Of a DNA stretch of 64,000 bases, positions 10,301 to 52,436 are shown one piece after another (the stretch's first letter is position 1; each line of letters begins with the position of its first letter). Both the position numbers and the translations under genes were made by a program. The stretch spans positions 2,236,788 through 2,300,787 of the forward strand of contig VZQC01005710.1 of NCBI GenBank assembly GCA_009823505.1, written 5' to 3'. A model generated the notes under the pieces. The model made no database searches. It worked only from the letters and a program-made list of their open reading frames with translations, and was not told the DNA's origin. Source of the DNA: Rhizomys pruinosus. Lineage: Eukaryota > Chordata > Mammalia > Rodentia > Spalacidae.

Positions 10301-13300
10301 TTCCAGTCTGAGCAAGCCTGCATATAATCACCACGTAGCTTAGAACAAATACTCTCTATATCACTCAGAATGTGTGGAGCTGACTCTGTGTCTTGTTTGA
10401 ATTTATCCTGAGAACCAATTATGTTTCCTATTTCAAAAGACAATATTTGCTTTTGTTTGCCTTTGATTTAAACAAGCAAGAAGGCTCTTTATCAAAGTCC
10501 ATCAGACAACTGTAATCCAATTATGAAAATAAATTTACCCTAGACCTTATGTTACTTCAAAAAGAAGAATTTTTATATCTCTGTGAATTCTGCCCAGTGT
10601 ACCCTTGAGGACGCCACTGACTGTTCTCTGGATGGTGGGGTCAGAGACACCAAGGGATGTGTCCTCCGGGGACTGGCCAGCTGTATCTTCAAAGGAAGTT
10701 CATAACATGGCTACAGCTGGGCATTCCCAGGGTGACAGCCAGAGCCTGCCAGGACCTCAGGTGGGGGCCAATAACTCACATGGCTGCCATCCCAGCCTCC
10801 CCTGTGTTAGGGATGATACCCGGGTACAAGCATTCGAGGAAGGTGTTATATCCATCCACTCCTCTAAAACCTGAGTGTCTTAAATGTTTACAATCAATAG
10901 AATCGGATTGGCTTTCTTTTTTCTTCTCATCTATTTTTAACTGACTTTTTATGATAAAAATAACACTGATTGAAACAAAAGAATTCTCATAGTGCAGAAG
11001 TTAAACCCAAAGTAACTCTCTCTCTGGAGCCCAGAGGTAGGCAGCCTCCTGTTTCTAATGTGTCCTTCCCAAAGCTTTCCACATGTGTGCAAACACGTGC
11101 TGTGGATATTCAGCATGCCACGAGCACAGTAGCCCCCTTATCTGAATTTTTGTTTTCTGTGGTTTTGGATTCAGTGACTCGCTGTCAACTATAATGTGAA
11201 AATATTAAGTGTGAAATTCCAGAAATAAACAGTTCATGCCTTTTAAACTGTGTGCCATTTGGGCCAGCCTGATAAAATACTACACTTTCTAAGCCACATC
11301 TGTGTTATACATACATACATGGATCTTAAAAAGAAAAAAAAAAGACTGAGAGAAAGATGCAGGATAGTTATGGAAGAGTGCATGATCTGGGGTGGGGTGG
11401 GGGAAAGGGAAAGGGGAATATGTCTAAACTGAACTGAGAAATGATGTCTGAAATACACAAAACATTAATAAAAGCATTTTAAAAAAGCCATGGTGCCCAG
11501 GCCTGGATGAAGCTGCAGCACCAGGCATGTGTGTAAAGTGGCTCTGTGATGTTCACATGACAACAGATTCGCCTAACACCCCATTTCCCACCATGCGTCT
11601 GGGTATGAAGGTGTTAATTGATATGTGTCTGTCTATGCCTGAAAGCTGTTCTCTCTTCACCCAGGTGGGGGCTGGGAATTTGCAACTTGTCTCTCTCTAG
11701 AGGCAAGTGCCATATGGAGATTAAAAAAAATGGTGCAAGATTCGTGAGAGGGTACATGTTGGACCTGAGGCCACATATATCTACTCGGAAAAGACCGTTG
11801 ACCCACATGGGACTATTTTAAACCAGAACAGGCAATCGCCAGTTTCCCTTAGGCTGAGAGCTGATGTATGATTGGGAGTAAGACTGAGACATTGGGTTTT
11901 GATGTTCTCAACAATGGAAAAATATGTGATTTTTAAAGAACTAACATACTGGCATTTTGCTGGTATATTATCCACACTGTGACATATTTCTAACAGCTTG
12001 ACTTGAGGTATAATTGATAGGCGATAAACTGCACATATTTCAAGAGTGTGCTTTCATCAGTTTTGTTAAATGTATATATTTGTGCAAAATGCCCAGGAAG
12101 AGAAGCCAGGAGATTGATAGGGAGGAAGGAAGGAAGGAAGGAAGGAGGGGGTGCATGCTCATCGGCACTTCCTGCGATGAGCCAACCTGTCTCTAAGGTG
12201 AGAGCGGAATTCCTGAAATGTCCTCATTTAACATGCCCCTTGCAGGCAGAGGAACGCTCACAGCTTTAATCAAAGCTGAACCAGAAAAGGTAGAACTTCC
12301 TCTCCCAACACTGTAACTGCCAAACATCCACAAGGAAACCGCGATGAACTCTGGCTGTTGTTGACAAGGGAGCACTGAACTCATGTGTAAGGTTGACACA
12401 GAGGGTTTCACTTCTGAGCCCACTCACAGGGCTGTGCGCAGGATCTGGTTGAGGCCCAGGTCTTGGAATGAGGCCGCAGCCTCCTGCTGGTTGTGAGCTG
12501 GGAACCTCCCTTTCCACTTTCCCTCAGGGTCTGCACAGGGCACTGACAGTGGTGCTGACAGCCCCATGCTCTTCACCCCATAAGTGCGAGGGGAGGGAGG
12601 AGAAGCCTGAGGGAGGTGAGCAGCCAGCACCTCTGTGGATTTTTTCTTTTAGGTGAGCAACTAGGTGCAGACTCAGACTGGGGAAGGGAAGGATCCCTCC
12701 AGGTCAGCTCACAGCCTGCCTGCCACTTAATACATAGTAACTTTCCGAGAGGAAGCTTGCCTTTTCTATTTCCAGTAATTCTATACTCTGTGCTCCGGTC
12801 TTGCTGAGCTATCTGCATGGGTGTGTCTGATGTGCCAGCACACAAAGTCCCTGTAAGAAAGGAGCTGTGCAGTCTCCTCTTCAGCACCTAGGGCTGATTG
12901 AAACAATGTGCCAGTTGTCTTCCCTTGTGAAGTGAAGCAGACTTTAAAACAACTATGAATCCATTACCACCACTTCTACTTCATGGAAACACTGTAATGA
13001 AGAAATCCTGTAGCAAAGAAGTTTTGAACCACTGAGCAGTTCACTTAAGAAGGAGAGGAAGACGGCTAGTACAGGAATAGGCCTGAGGCCCTGTCTCCAT
13101 AACTCCTTGGGACCTATCATTTTAGGGAGTCTTGGGGCCACGTGTCAAGCACTGGAACCAGCAGTGCTTCCCAGGCTGACAGAGGGCTGGGACCAGGCCA
13201 GAAGAGTCTTGGCTAGCTGGGTCCCAAGGGAAGGGCAGTGAGGCCTTCTGGTTCTTTGGGCTCATGGACACACCTGGCTGTGAAATGCTTCCACTGAGGG

Positions 13301-13540
13301 CTGTCTCTCCCACAAATGACATTCTATTTCATACGGTCACAGAGCAAGTACCACGTTTAAGTATTTTCATATTTAAGAAACGCAGGACAAGAAGCAATAT
13401 TACTAAAATTTTTCTCAAGTCTTAGCATTGGTATTTCTCCTAAAATGAACTCAAGCAATCTTACGCCTCCAGACTGCCACGCCCCTGAGGTCACCAACAC
13501 ACTGAGCCAGGGGCAGGGGCGGCGCCTCTGCGCCTCTTGC
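10300..13540. other. Intron 6 sequence, mostly unassigned
   Basis: Contains a possible L1 3' end (11250-11490, with AATAAAAGCATTTT), an old L1-like piece (12000-12095, GATAAACTGCACATATTTCA), and the GGAA repeat. The next IQCA1 exon was looked for here and not found. Confidence 0.4.
12120..12146. repeat. GGAA simple repeat
   Basis: (GGAA)n, about six units. Short GGAA tracts are ETS-type binding sites in principle; nothing else supports function here. Confidence 0.85.
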
Positions 13541-13544
13541 CAGT

Positions 13545-13640
13545 GAACTCGGCACTCCAGAAGCAAGAAGTGGAGTGCAAGTTCAAGATTGACCTGGACT
13601 GCAGGAGGAGACCTTGTCTCCAACAAAGCACACAAACAGC
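13545..13640 (+). mobile_element. Old B1 fragment next to IQCA1 exon 6
   Basis: GTTCAAGATTGACCTGGACT and GAGACCTTGTCTCCAAC resemble the B1 3' half, about 30 bp beyond the exon 6 donor. Confidence 0.5.
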
Positions 13641-13671
13641 ACGTTAGTTCTCCCAGGGAGGGCCTGCTTAC

Positions 13672-45891
<32,220 letters not shown>

Positions 45892-46113
45892 CTTTCCTTT
45901 GCCCTGGGAAGGCTGGCCTAAGTCAGAGGTCGGGGAACCTCCGGGGGAGCCCCGAGGTTGGGGTTTCTTTTGGAAGGAGGGGGACAGAGGACAGACTGTC
46001 ACGTGGAGCAGGGAAAGGCTGCAGCGAGGAGGGTCACGGTCGGGTCCTGGCGGGGAGCAGCCACTGTCTGGAGCTCCCTGGCTCGCTCAGGAACTCCGGT
46101 TCTACCGCTCTGC

Positions 46114-46127
46114 GTCTCCCCAGCAAC
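46114..46127 (-). promoter_or_regulatory. X-box-like site 2, left copy
   Basis: On the minus strand the bases are GTTGCTGGGGAGAC. One half-site (GTTGCT) is good and the other is degenerate, so this is a weaker RFX candidate than the site 70 bp upstream of it. Confidence 0.4.
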
Positions 46128-46183
46128 GAGGACGCTACGCCTGCGCGCGCTGCTTCTCGGGAGCGCGCCCTCCAGCGCATCCT

Positions 46184-46197
46184 GTTTCCTAGGCAAC
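46184..46197 (-). promoter_or_regulatory. X-box (RFX) site 1, left copy
   Basis: Read on the minus strand the 14 bases are GTTGCCTAGGAAAC, two imperfect inverted half-sites of the RFX X-box (GTNRCC, 2 nt, RGYAAC) with one mismatch. It is about 295 bp upstream of the IQCA1 ATG inside the CpG island. RFX factors are established regulators of ciliary genes, which agrees with a nexin-dynein regulatory subunit. Binding is inferred. Confidence 0.65.
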
Positions 46198-46414
46198 CGC
46201 GCGCCGCTCCGCAGACGCGGTGGAGAGTGTGGTGTCCAGGTGTTGGGGATTTGCGGACTTGGGATCGCGCTCCTGGGGCGGAGGGCGGTCCTCCGCAAAC
46301 ACGAGGAATACTGTGGATGTCAGCTACTAGACAGCTGCCAGCAGGGTTTCCTTCCTTCGTCCTTCGAAGCTGTTGAGTTTTATATGAAAACTTCAGAAAG
46401 AATCTGCAGTTCCC

Positions 46415-46698
46415 TTGGGGGCTGGAGAGATGACCTAGCGGTTAAGGGTGCCGACCGCCCCTACAGAGGACCCGGGTTCGATCCCCAGCACCCACATGGC
46501 GGCCGAGAACCGTCTGAAACTCCAATTCCAGGAGAACTCCAGTTCCAGGGGAATCCGACGCCCTCTTCTGACCTCCGCGGCATTGCACAACACGGGTGCA
46601 CAAACTTGCATGCAGACACATACATAAATAAATAAAATTATTGTACATTCATACACATACATAAATAAATAAAATTAATAATAAAAAATAAAACTTTT
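46415..46698 (+). mobile_element. B2 SINE upstream of IQCA1, with target duplication
   Basis: GGGGGCTGGAGAGATGACCT to ATAAATAAATAAAATT-rich tail. AAGAATCTGCAGTTCCC occurs at 46397-46413 and again at 46699-46715. The insertion is also in the right arm (51600-51890), so it predates the duplication or both are the same locus. Confidence 0.95.
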
Positions 46699-47429
46699 AA
46701 GAATCTGCAGTTCCCATAGAGGGCTGCCCTGAACCGGTGCAGTGGAGAGAGGGGAGAGGACAGCTCAACACACAACACATCCTGACCACAGGCCGGTCCC
46801 CCACTACCAAGGGAAGAGGCAGGTGAGCCTTGGAAGCCCTCTGTCCCCATCCCCAGCAAGGAGAAATGACTGGACTCTGCCATGAGCTTCACCGGAGAAC
46901 CTGGCTGTGCCCAACCCAGTTCCCAAAGTCCTGCTATGGGGAGAAGCTGGGCAGACGGCACTCCAAGGATTCTTGCCAATACCTTCTGGTGCAAGATCAT
47001 GCGAGTCCTAAAAGCGAGAAGGATGGGCAGGGTTTGCTAACCACCCTGAATTCCGGAGATCAGCTAAGGTGTGGAGTCATCTCTGGAGAAGGGCCTTCAG
47101 GGAGAGAAACACTTTCCTAGGACCCTGCATGGAAGGAGCCCCAGATTCAAAGTGGAAGCTTGCTTCATAGCAGGGCCAGGATGCTCTCCTAGCAGCGCAG
47201 GTACGCTCAAGGAGTGGGCATGGGCGTGGTTCGGGTGGGTAGGTGGTAGTTTTAGGGGCCTCTTTTCCGGTGTGCCCAGGAAGTGGATCTCCCAGACCTG
47301 GATGTGCAGTGGGGTACCGTGGGAAGAGAGCCCAACAGAAAGCACCTATTATATATTTAAGATGGACCTGAAGAGTCTATTTACATATGATTAAGACTCA
47401 AAAAAAAAAAAAAAAACTCAAAGGCTCTG

Positions 47430-47562
47430 CCAGGTGTGGTAGCTGCATGCCTTTAATCCTAGCACTAGGGAGGCAGAGGCAGGTGGATCTTTGTGAGTTC
47501 AAGGCCACCTTGGTCTACATATTGAATTCCAGGACAGCCTGAGCTACAGGGAGACCCTGTCT

Positions 47563-47592
<30 letters not shown>
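47430..47592 (+). mobile_element. B1 SINE at inner edge of left arm
   Basis: GCCAGGTGTGGTAGCTGCAT to ACCCTGTCTC and a 32-bp poly(A). Confidence 0.94.
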
Positions 47593-47595
<3 letters not shown>

Positions 47596-47605
47596 TTTAA
47601 ATAAA

Positions 47606-49555
47606 AAGAGGTTAGAAGTGAAAGTCTCTCACTGGAGGTGACCAGGAGGAGAGAGAGCTAACAGAGCTCCACATTACCAAGAGTATTTCCCTACCACTTT
47701 GGCTACTCAGGCCTAAGGAAGATAAAATACAGGTTTGTTTGTTGTTCATTCATTTGTTTTAATTGCAGTACTGGGCCTCACACATGCTAGGCAAATTCTC
47801 TACCATGAGCTGTGCCCCTCCCCAGCTACTTTCACTTATAATATTCAACTTTATAATAATGCGAAAATCATACATTCAGTAGAAACTGTACTTTGGTACT
47901 GAAGAAGATGGCTCAGTCACTAAAGTGCTTGCCACATAAACATGATGACCTGAGGTCAATCCCTAATCCTCACTTAAAAGCAGGGCACAGACCTGTAACC
48001 CTCGTGCTGAGGAGGTGAAGATGGGAGGATTCCTGGGGCTTGCTGGCCAGCTAGTCTATAACAATCAGTGAGCTCTAGGTTCAGTGAAAGGCCTTGTCTC
48101 AAAGGATCAGGTAGAGCTGCAGGTAGAGCTGGGCATAGTAGAGCATGCCTTTGTCTGCAGCGCTGGGAGGCAGAGGCAGGAGGATTTCTATGTGTCCCAG
48201 GCAACTTGGTCTAAGTGTGAGGTTCTAGATCAGCCTGTGCATATGTGTTCTAATCACTGGAGCCATCACTCAGCTCCCCAAAATTACTATTATTTATTTT
48301 ATACTACTACTTTAAATTTATTATTATTTTATTTGGCTCTTTGAGGAGTAGAGGTCTCCCGTCGCTCCACGCTGTCCTGGTGAACTCAGCTATGGTAGAG
48401 ACCAGGCTACCTACGAGTGCTGAGATAAAGGTATTGTGTCCTACTTACATCTGCGATCCTAAATAATTTTAAACAAAAAAAACAACAAAAAAGCTCAACT
48501 ATTGAGTGCTGGAGGAGATAGCTCAGTGTTAAAGGGCCAGTTCTCCTGAAAACCTGTTAGGTTCCGACCACCCACACAGGTGAACAACAACTGTCTGCTA
48601 CCTCCCAATTCTAAGGAATCTTCTCCGCCTACTGACCTATGTGATGTCTTGCATGATTTGGCTATACTTCAACATACCATGTAGGCAACAACACATCAGA
48701 TCACCATACAGACTGAAGTTGAAATTTTTTATTTGGTCTTTTGAGACTGGATGTCCTTTTGCACCAGATGGCCTGGAACTCAATTATGTAGACCAGGCTG
48801 GCGTTGGCCTTGAACTCACAAGAAGATCTGCCTGCCTCTGCCTCCTGAGTGCTGGGATTAAAGGCATGTGCCCCTCCTCCCCCCAGCCCCTGCATAAGTT
48901 AAAACTTTGTAAGTTCAAATAACTGTATACCTTAAAGCGGGGTGGTGGCCATTGCCTTTAATAGCAGTCCTGGAGGCAGAGGCAGGTGATCTCTGAGTTC
49001 AAGGTCCCCTGGTCCTACATAGGAGCTTCCGCCAGCTGGGACTAAAGGGAGACCCTAGTCTCGATGGAGCAATAAAATATAGAAAAAGGATACCAAGAAG
49101 AATATGCACTATCTTCTACACTGATCATATCTATAACACATCTTGTCTTTGTCAGGGGAGAGGCCACGCTTCCATCCTAGTCTGAGTAAAAGGCAGACTG
49201 GCGGCGAGATCGTTCTGTGAGTTCAAGCCAGCCTGTTGTACAAGTGATTCAGGAACAGGCTGGGGCTAAAGGAGGAACCGCTGTCTTGAAACGGCCAAAA
49301 AAAAAAAAATTTTTTTTTTGTATCAGTGTAGTACAGGTGTTTGTGATGTGTGTGCAGCAGGGTGTGTGTGGGCCAGAGAGCAACATCAAGTGTTCCTTGC
49401 AGTCACTTTCCACCTTTTTTAACAAGACACAGTCTCACCAGTAGCACAGGCTAACCTAGCAACTCCACTTAGACCCAAGCTGGCCTGTGGACACATAGAA
49501 CTCCCTCTGCTTCTGCCTCCAGTGCCTGAGACTAAAGCGTGCTCTTACCTATGTT
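47606..49555. other. Spacer of the inverted duplication, error-like left part
   Basis: From about 47880 on, recognisable SINEs are peppered with small deletions and insertions: a B4-like unit (47885-48110), B1 pieces at 48115-48230, 48335-48440, 48725-48890, 48930-49080 and 49190-49305, and part of another B4-like repeat (49325-49555). These elements look much noisier than the same families elsewhere in the window, and the segment ends at a single N (49556). This resembles the unpolished end of a long-read contig. Confidence 0.6.
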
Positions 49556-49556
49556 N
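49556..49556. other. Single ambiguous base N, probable contig join
   Basis: A lone N separates noisy sequence on the left from clean sequence on the right. It lies close to the axis of the inverted duplication (about 49.15 kb). A single N is more like a scaffolding or gap-fill token than a base-call ambiguity. Confidence 0.6.
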
Positions 49557-49797
49557 GGGGATTAATCACTGTGACCCAGCTGGTTCTTTCTTCTCTCAGG
49601 GTGTCAGTATTTGAAATGGGCATTGCCTCAGGCTGATCAATGGTCCCCAAGAGAGGGGCATTATTTACTTTCCTCCTTGCTGTGGCACAGTATCCCACCC
49701 CTCACAAACCCCCCTATCTCTAACTCCCCAGGGCTGGGAGTACAGGTGTTTTCCATGGACGCTGTCTCATGCTTTACCAACTGAGCCCTGTTCCCTC

Positions 49798-50284
49798 TGT
49801 AAGAGAGGCTCATACTGACTCCATTTTGAGTATAGCCACCATTTTAAGCAATTACTGGAACCTGCCCAATTCAGGGAAAAGGTCAATTGCTCAAGGTCAG
49901 TTGCTCCAGGCCTTAAGAACAGCTAATAAAACTTAAACTTGTTTAAGATAACTGTTGCCCTGTGAGGGCAGTTGGACTGACTCAACAAGTTTCCTTCATT
50001 TTCTTTGTTCCATCCCAAGATTGTTTCTAAGCTACCTTTGGTATGTGGGTGCTGTTGGGCTGACCTAATCATGAGCTGTAAGTCTGCTATTATTCATTAA
50101 GGCTAGAAGTTACCCAAAACCCCACTAAAATTCCCCTAGACGCCTTATAAAAGGCTTGCGAGCCAAGTTATCAGGGCCGGAGCCTTTTCCCTCCCACCCC
50201 AGCATGCTGGTTTACTTTTTCCTAAAATAAAGTCTTGGTTTTCCATCTTTCCGTGTGTCTGGTGTGGATTCTCGGACCCTAACA
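49798..50284 (+). mobile_element. Solo LTR of a class I (gammaretrovirus-like) ERV
   Basis: The element is 487 bp, begins TGTAAGAG and ends CCTAACA, and is flanked by the same 4 bases CCTC (49794-49797 and 50285-50288). A 4-bp target duplication is typical of gammaretrovirus-like ERVs. Inside are a TATA-like box (CCTTATAAAAGGC, about 50145) and a polyadenylation signal (AATAAAGTCTTGG, about 50226) in the right order for U3-R-U5 on the plus strand. No internal retroviral genes are present, so it is a solo LTR left by recombination. It lies in the clean right part of the spacer and has no counterpart beside the left arm. Confidence 0.82.
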
Positions 50285-50288
50285 CCTC

Positions 50289-50666
50289 CTGAGGTTGATG
50301 CTCTTTCCCGGGAGGGATCAGGGCTTCCACCGTCCCCCTCTGCAGTCACTCTGACTGCTCAAAGCCCCCTCTAAGTCAGGAACCATGGAATTGTGCGGGC
50401 CCTTGTTGCTGTTCTTTGATTTCTAAATTCTGTGCACTAAATGCTCTGCTTTTCATCTCCTTTCTGTAGCTGCATGGTCTCCTTTCTGTTCTCCCTTGTT
50501 TTCTGTTGTCCCCTAGGTTATTTTATTAAACGGATGCTCTTATTACTTATTTTCTAGCAGGGGTGGGGGCAAGAGCTCGCTGTTTCTGTTTACTCTGTTG
50601 TGTTTTCTTCAGAGAACTCCATTCCCATGCTATCTATACGTACTCTGGGTCCTGGTTTATTCTTTG
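50289..50666. other. Unassigned sequence between solo LTR and right arm
   Basis: T-rich sequence with no reading frame or repeat that I recognise. It is not homologous to the sequence beyond the inner edge of the left arm (47606 onward). Confidence 0.5.
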
Positions 50667-50689
50667 TTTATTTAAATCTTTGTCTTTGT

Positions 50690-50865
50690 TTTTTTGTTTT
50701 TTTTTTTTTATGAGACAGGGGCTCCCTGATAGCTCAGGCCTGTCTGGAACTCAAATTATGTAGACCACGGCTTGGCCTTGATCAACAAAAGATCCCCTGC
50801 CTCTGCCTCCTAGTGCTATGGGATTAAAGGCATGCATCTACACTCCTGGGCAGAGCCTTTTTGAG
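50690..50865 (-). mobile_element. B1 SINE at inner edge of right arm, indel-rich
   Basis: The inverted partner of 47430-47592 with extra and missing bases (TGTCTGGAACTCAAATTATG, CTATGGGATTAAAGGC). Confidence 0.88.
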
Positions 50866-51599
50866 TCTTTTATTTTTTTTTTATTTTTGAGTTCTTACAT
50901 CATATGTAAATAGACTCTTCAGGTCCATCTTAAATATATAATAGGTGCTTTCTGTTGGGCTCTCTTCCCACGGTACCCCACTGCACATCCAGGTCTGGGA
51001 GATCCACTTCCTGGGCACACCGGAAAAGAGGCCCCTAAAACTACCACCTACCCACCCGAACCACGCCCATGCCCACTCCTTGAGCGTACCTGCGCTGCTA
51101 GGAGAGCATCCTGGCCCTGCTATGAAGCAAGCTTCCACTTTGAATCTGGGGCTCCTTCCATGCAGGGTCCTAGGAAAGTGTTTCTCTCCCTGAAGGCCCT
51201 TCTCCAGAGATGACTCCACACCTTAGCTGATCTCCGGAATTCAGGGTGGTTAGCAAACCCTGCCCATCCTTCTCGCTTTTAGGACTCGCATGATCTTGCA
51301 CCAGAAGGTATTGGCAAGAATCCTTGGAGTGCCGTCTGCCCAGCTTCTCCCCATAGCAGGACTTTGGGAACTGGGTTGGGCACAGCCAGGTTCTCCGGTG
51401 AAGCTCATGGCAGAGTCCAGTCATTTCTCCTTGCTGGGGATGGGGACAGAGGGCTTCCAAGGCTCACCTGCCTCTTCCCTTGGTAGTGGGGGACCGGCCT
51501 GTGGTCAGGATGTGTTGTGTGTTGAGCTGTCCTCTCCCCTCTCTCCACTGCACCGGTTCAGGGCAGCCCTCTATGGGAACTGCCAATTTCTTAAAGTTT

Positions 51600-51890
51600 T
51601 TTTTTTTTATAATTTTATTTATTATGTATGAGCTCGTGAGAATTGTACAATAATTTATTTATTTTATTCATGTTGTGTACTGCACTGCAATGAAGTTTGT
51701 GCACCCTGTCGTGCAATGCCACGGAGGTAGAAGAGGGTGTACGGAATTCCCCTGGAACTGAGATTCTCCTGGAATGGAGTTTTTCAGAGGTTTCGGCCGC
51801 CATGTGGGTGCTGGAGTACCGAACCCGGGTCCTCTTGTTAGGGGCGGTCGGCACCCTTAAACCGCTAGGCATCTCTCCAGCCCAATGGAA
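51600..51890 (-). mobile_element. B2 SINE, right-arm copy, indel-rich
   Basis: The reverse complement of 46415-46698 with many single-base losses (GGAGGTAGAAGAGG for GGAGGTCAGAAGAGG, CTGGAATGGAG for CTGGAATTGGAG). Confidence 0.88.
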
Positions 51891-52103
51891 ACTGCAGATT
51901 CTTTCTGAAGTTTTCATATAAAACTCAACAGCTTCGAAGGACGAAGGAAGGAAACCCTGCTGGCAGCTGTCTAGTAGCTGACATCCACAGTATTCCTCGT
52001 GTTTGCGGAGGACCGCCCTCCGCCCCAGGAGCGCGATCCCAAGTCCGCAAATCCCCAACACCTGGACACCACACTCTCCACCGCGTCTGCGGAGCGGCGC
52101 GCG

Positions 52104-52117
52104 GTTGCCTAGGAAAC
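52104..52117 (+). promoter_or_regulatory. X-box (RFX) site 1, right copy
   Basis: GTTGCCTAGGAAAC on the plus strand is an exact copy of the site at 46184-46197, at the same distance class upstream of the duplicated exon 1. Confidence 0.6.
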
Positions 52118-52173
52118 AGGATGCGCTGGAGGGCGCGCTCCCGAGAAGCAGCGCGCGCAGGCGTAGCGTCCTC

Positions 52174-52187
52174 GTTGCTGGGGAGAC
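52174..52187 (+). promoter_or_regulatory. X-box-like site 2, right copy
   Basis: GTTGCTGGGGAGAC on the plus strand is an exact copy of the weaker site at 46114-46127. Confidence 0.38.
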
Positions 52188-52425
52188 GCAGAGCGGTAGA
52201 ACCGGAGTTCCTGAGCGAGCCAGGGAGCTCCAGACAGTGGCTGCTCCCCGCCAGGACCCGACCGTGACCCTCCTCGCTGCAGCCTTTCCCTGCTCCACGT
52301 GACAGTCTGTCCTTGGATCCCCCTCCTTCCAAAAAAAACCCCAAACCTCGGGGCGTCCCCCGGAGGTTCCCCGACTTTTCTTTTCTTGAACCCCCTTAGG
52401 CCAGCCTTCCCAGGGCAAAGGAAAG

Positions 52426-52436
52426 ATGTCGAACCT
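52426..52436 (+). pseudogene. Second copy of IQCA1 exon 1 (coding part), no exon 2
   Basis: The bases from the ATG (52426-52428) to the donor (GTAAGT, 52437-52442) repeat IQCA1 exon 1 exactly, on the opposite strand, inside the right arm of the inverted duplication. The right arm stops at about 55336, before any copy of exon 2. A transcript from here would therefore run rightward with only the MSN leader unless it splices to something unrelated. It may be a real duplicated first exon or an assembly artefact. Confidence 0.7.

Larger units (their letters stand above)
45990..46330 (-). promoter_or_regulatory. CpG island / IQCA1 promoter region, left copy
   Basis: This stretch is dense in CpG (runs such as GCGCGCGC and CCGCGCGCCGC) in an otherwise CpG-poor window and starts about 100 bp upstream of the IQCA1 ATG. 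No TATA box was seen. It holds two X-box-like sites at 46114-46127 and 46184-46197. A B2 SINE (46415-46640) sits just beyond it. The open reading frames that cross it are explained by GC richness. Confidence 0.75.
52000..52310 (+). promoter_or_regulatory. CpG island, right (inverted) copy
   Basis: This is the reverse complement of the left CpG island, essentially identical from 51900 to 52310, with both X-box-like sites kept (52104-52117 and 52174-52187). Sequence immediately downstream (52311-52400) differs from the left copy by several small indels, for example in homopolymers near 52335. Confidence 0.7.

Noticed and set aside
1..13671. IQCA1 exon 7
   Set aside because: Scanned for sequence encoding the family's segment after FIECR with a phase-2 acceptor; none seen, so it is probably left of the window.
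45958..46635. 225-codon plus-strand frame across the CpG island (and 267-codon partner at 51615-52418)
   Set aside because: It runs through GC-rich promoter sequence and into a B2 SINE; openness follows from composition.
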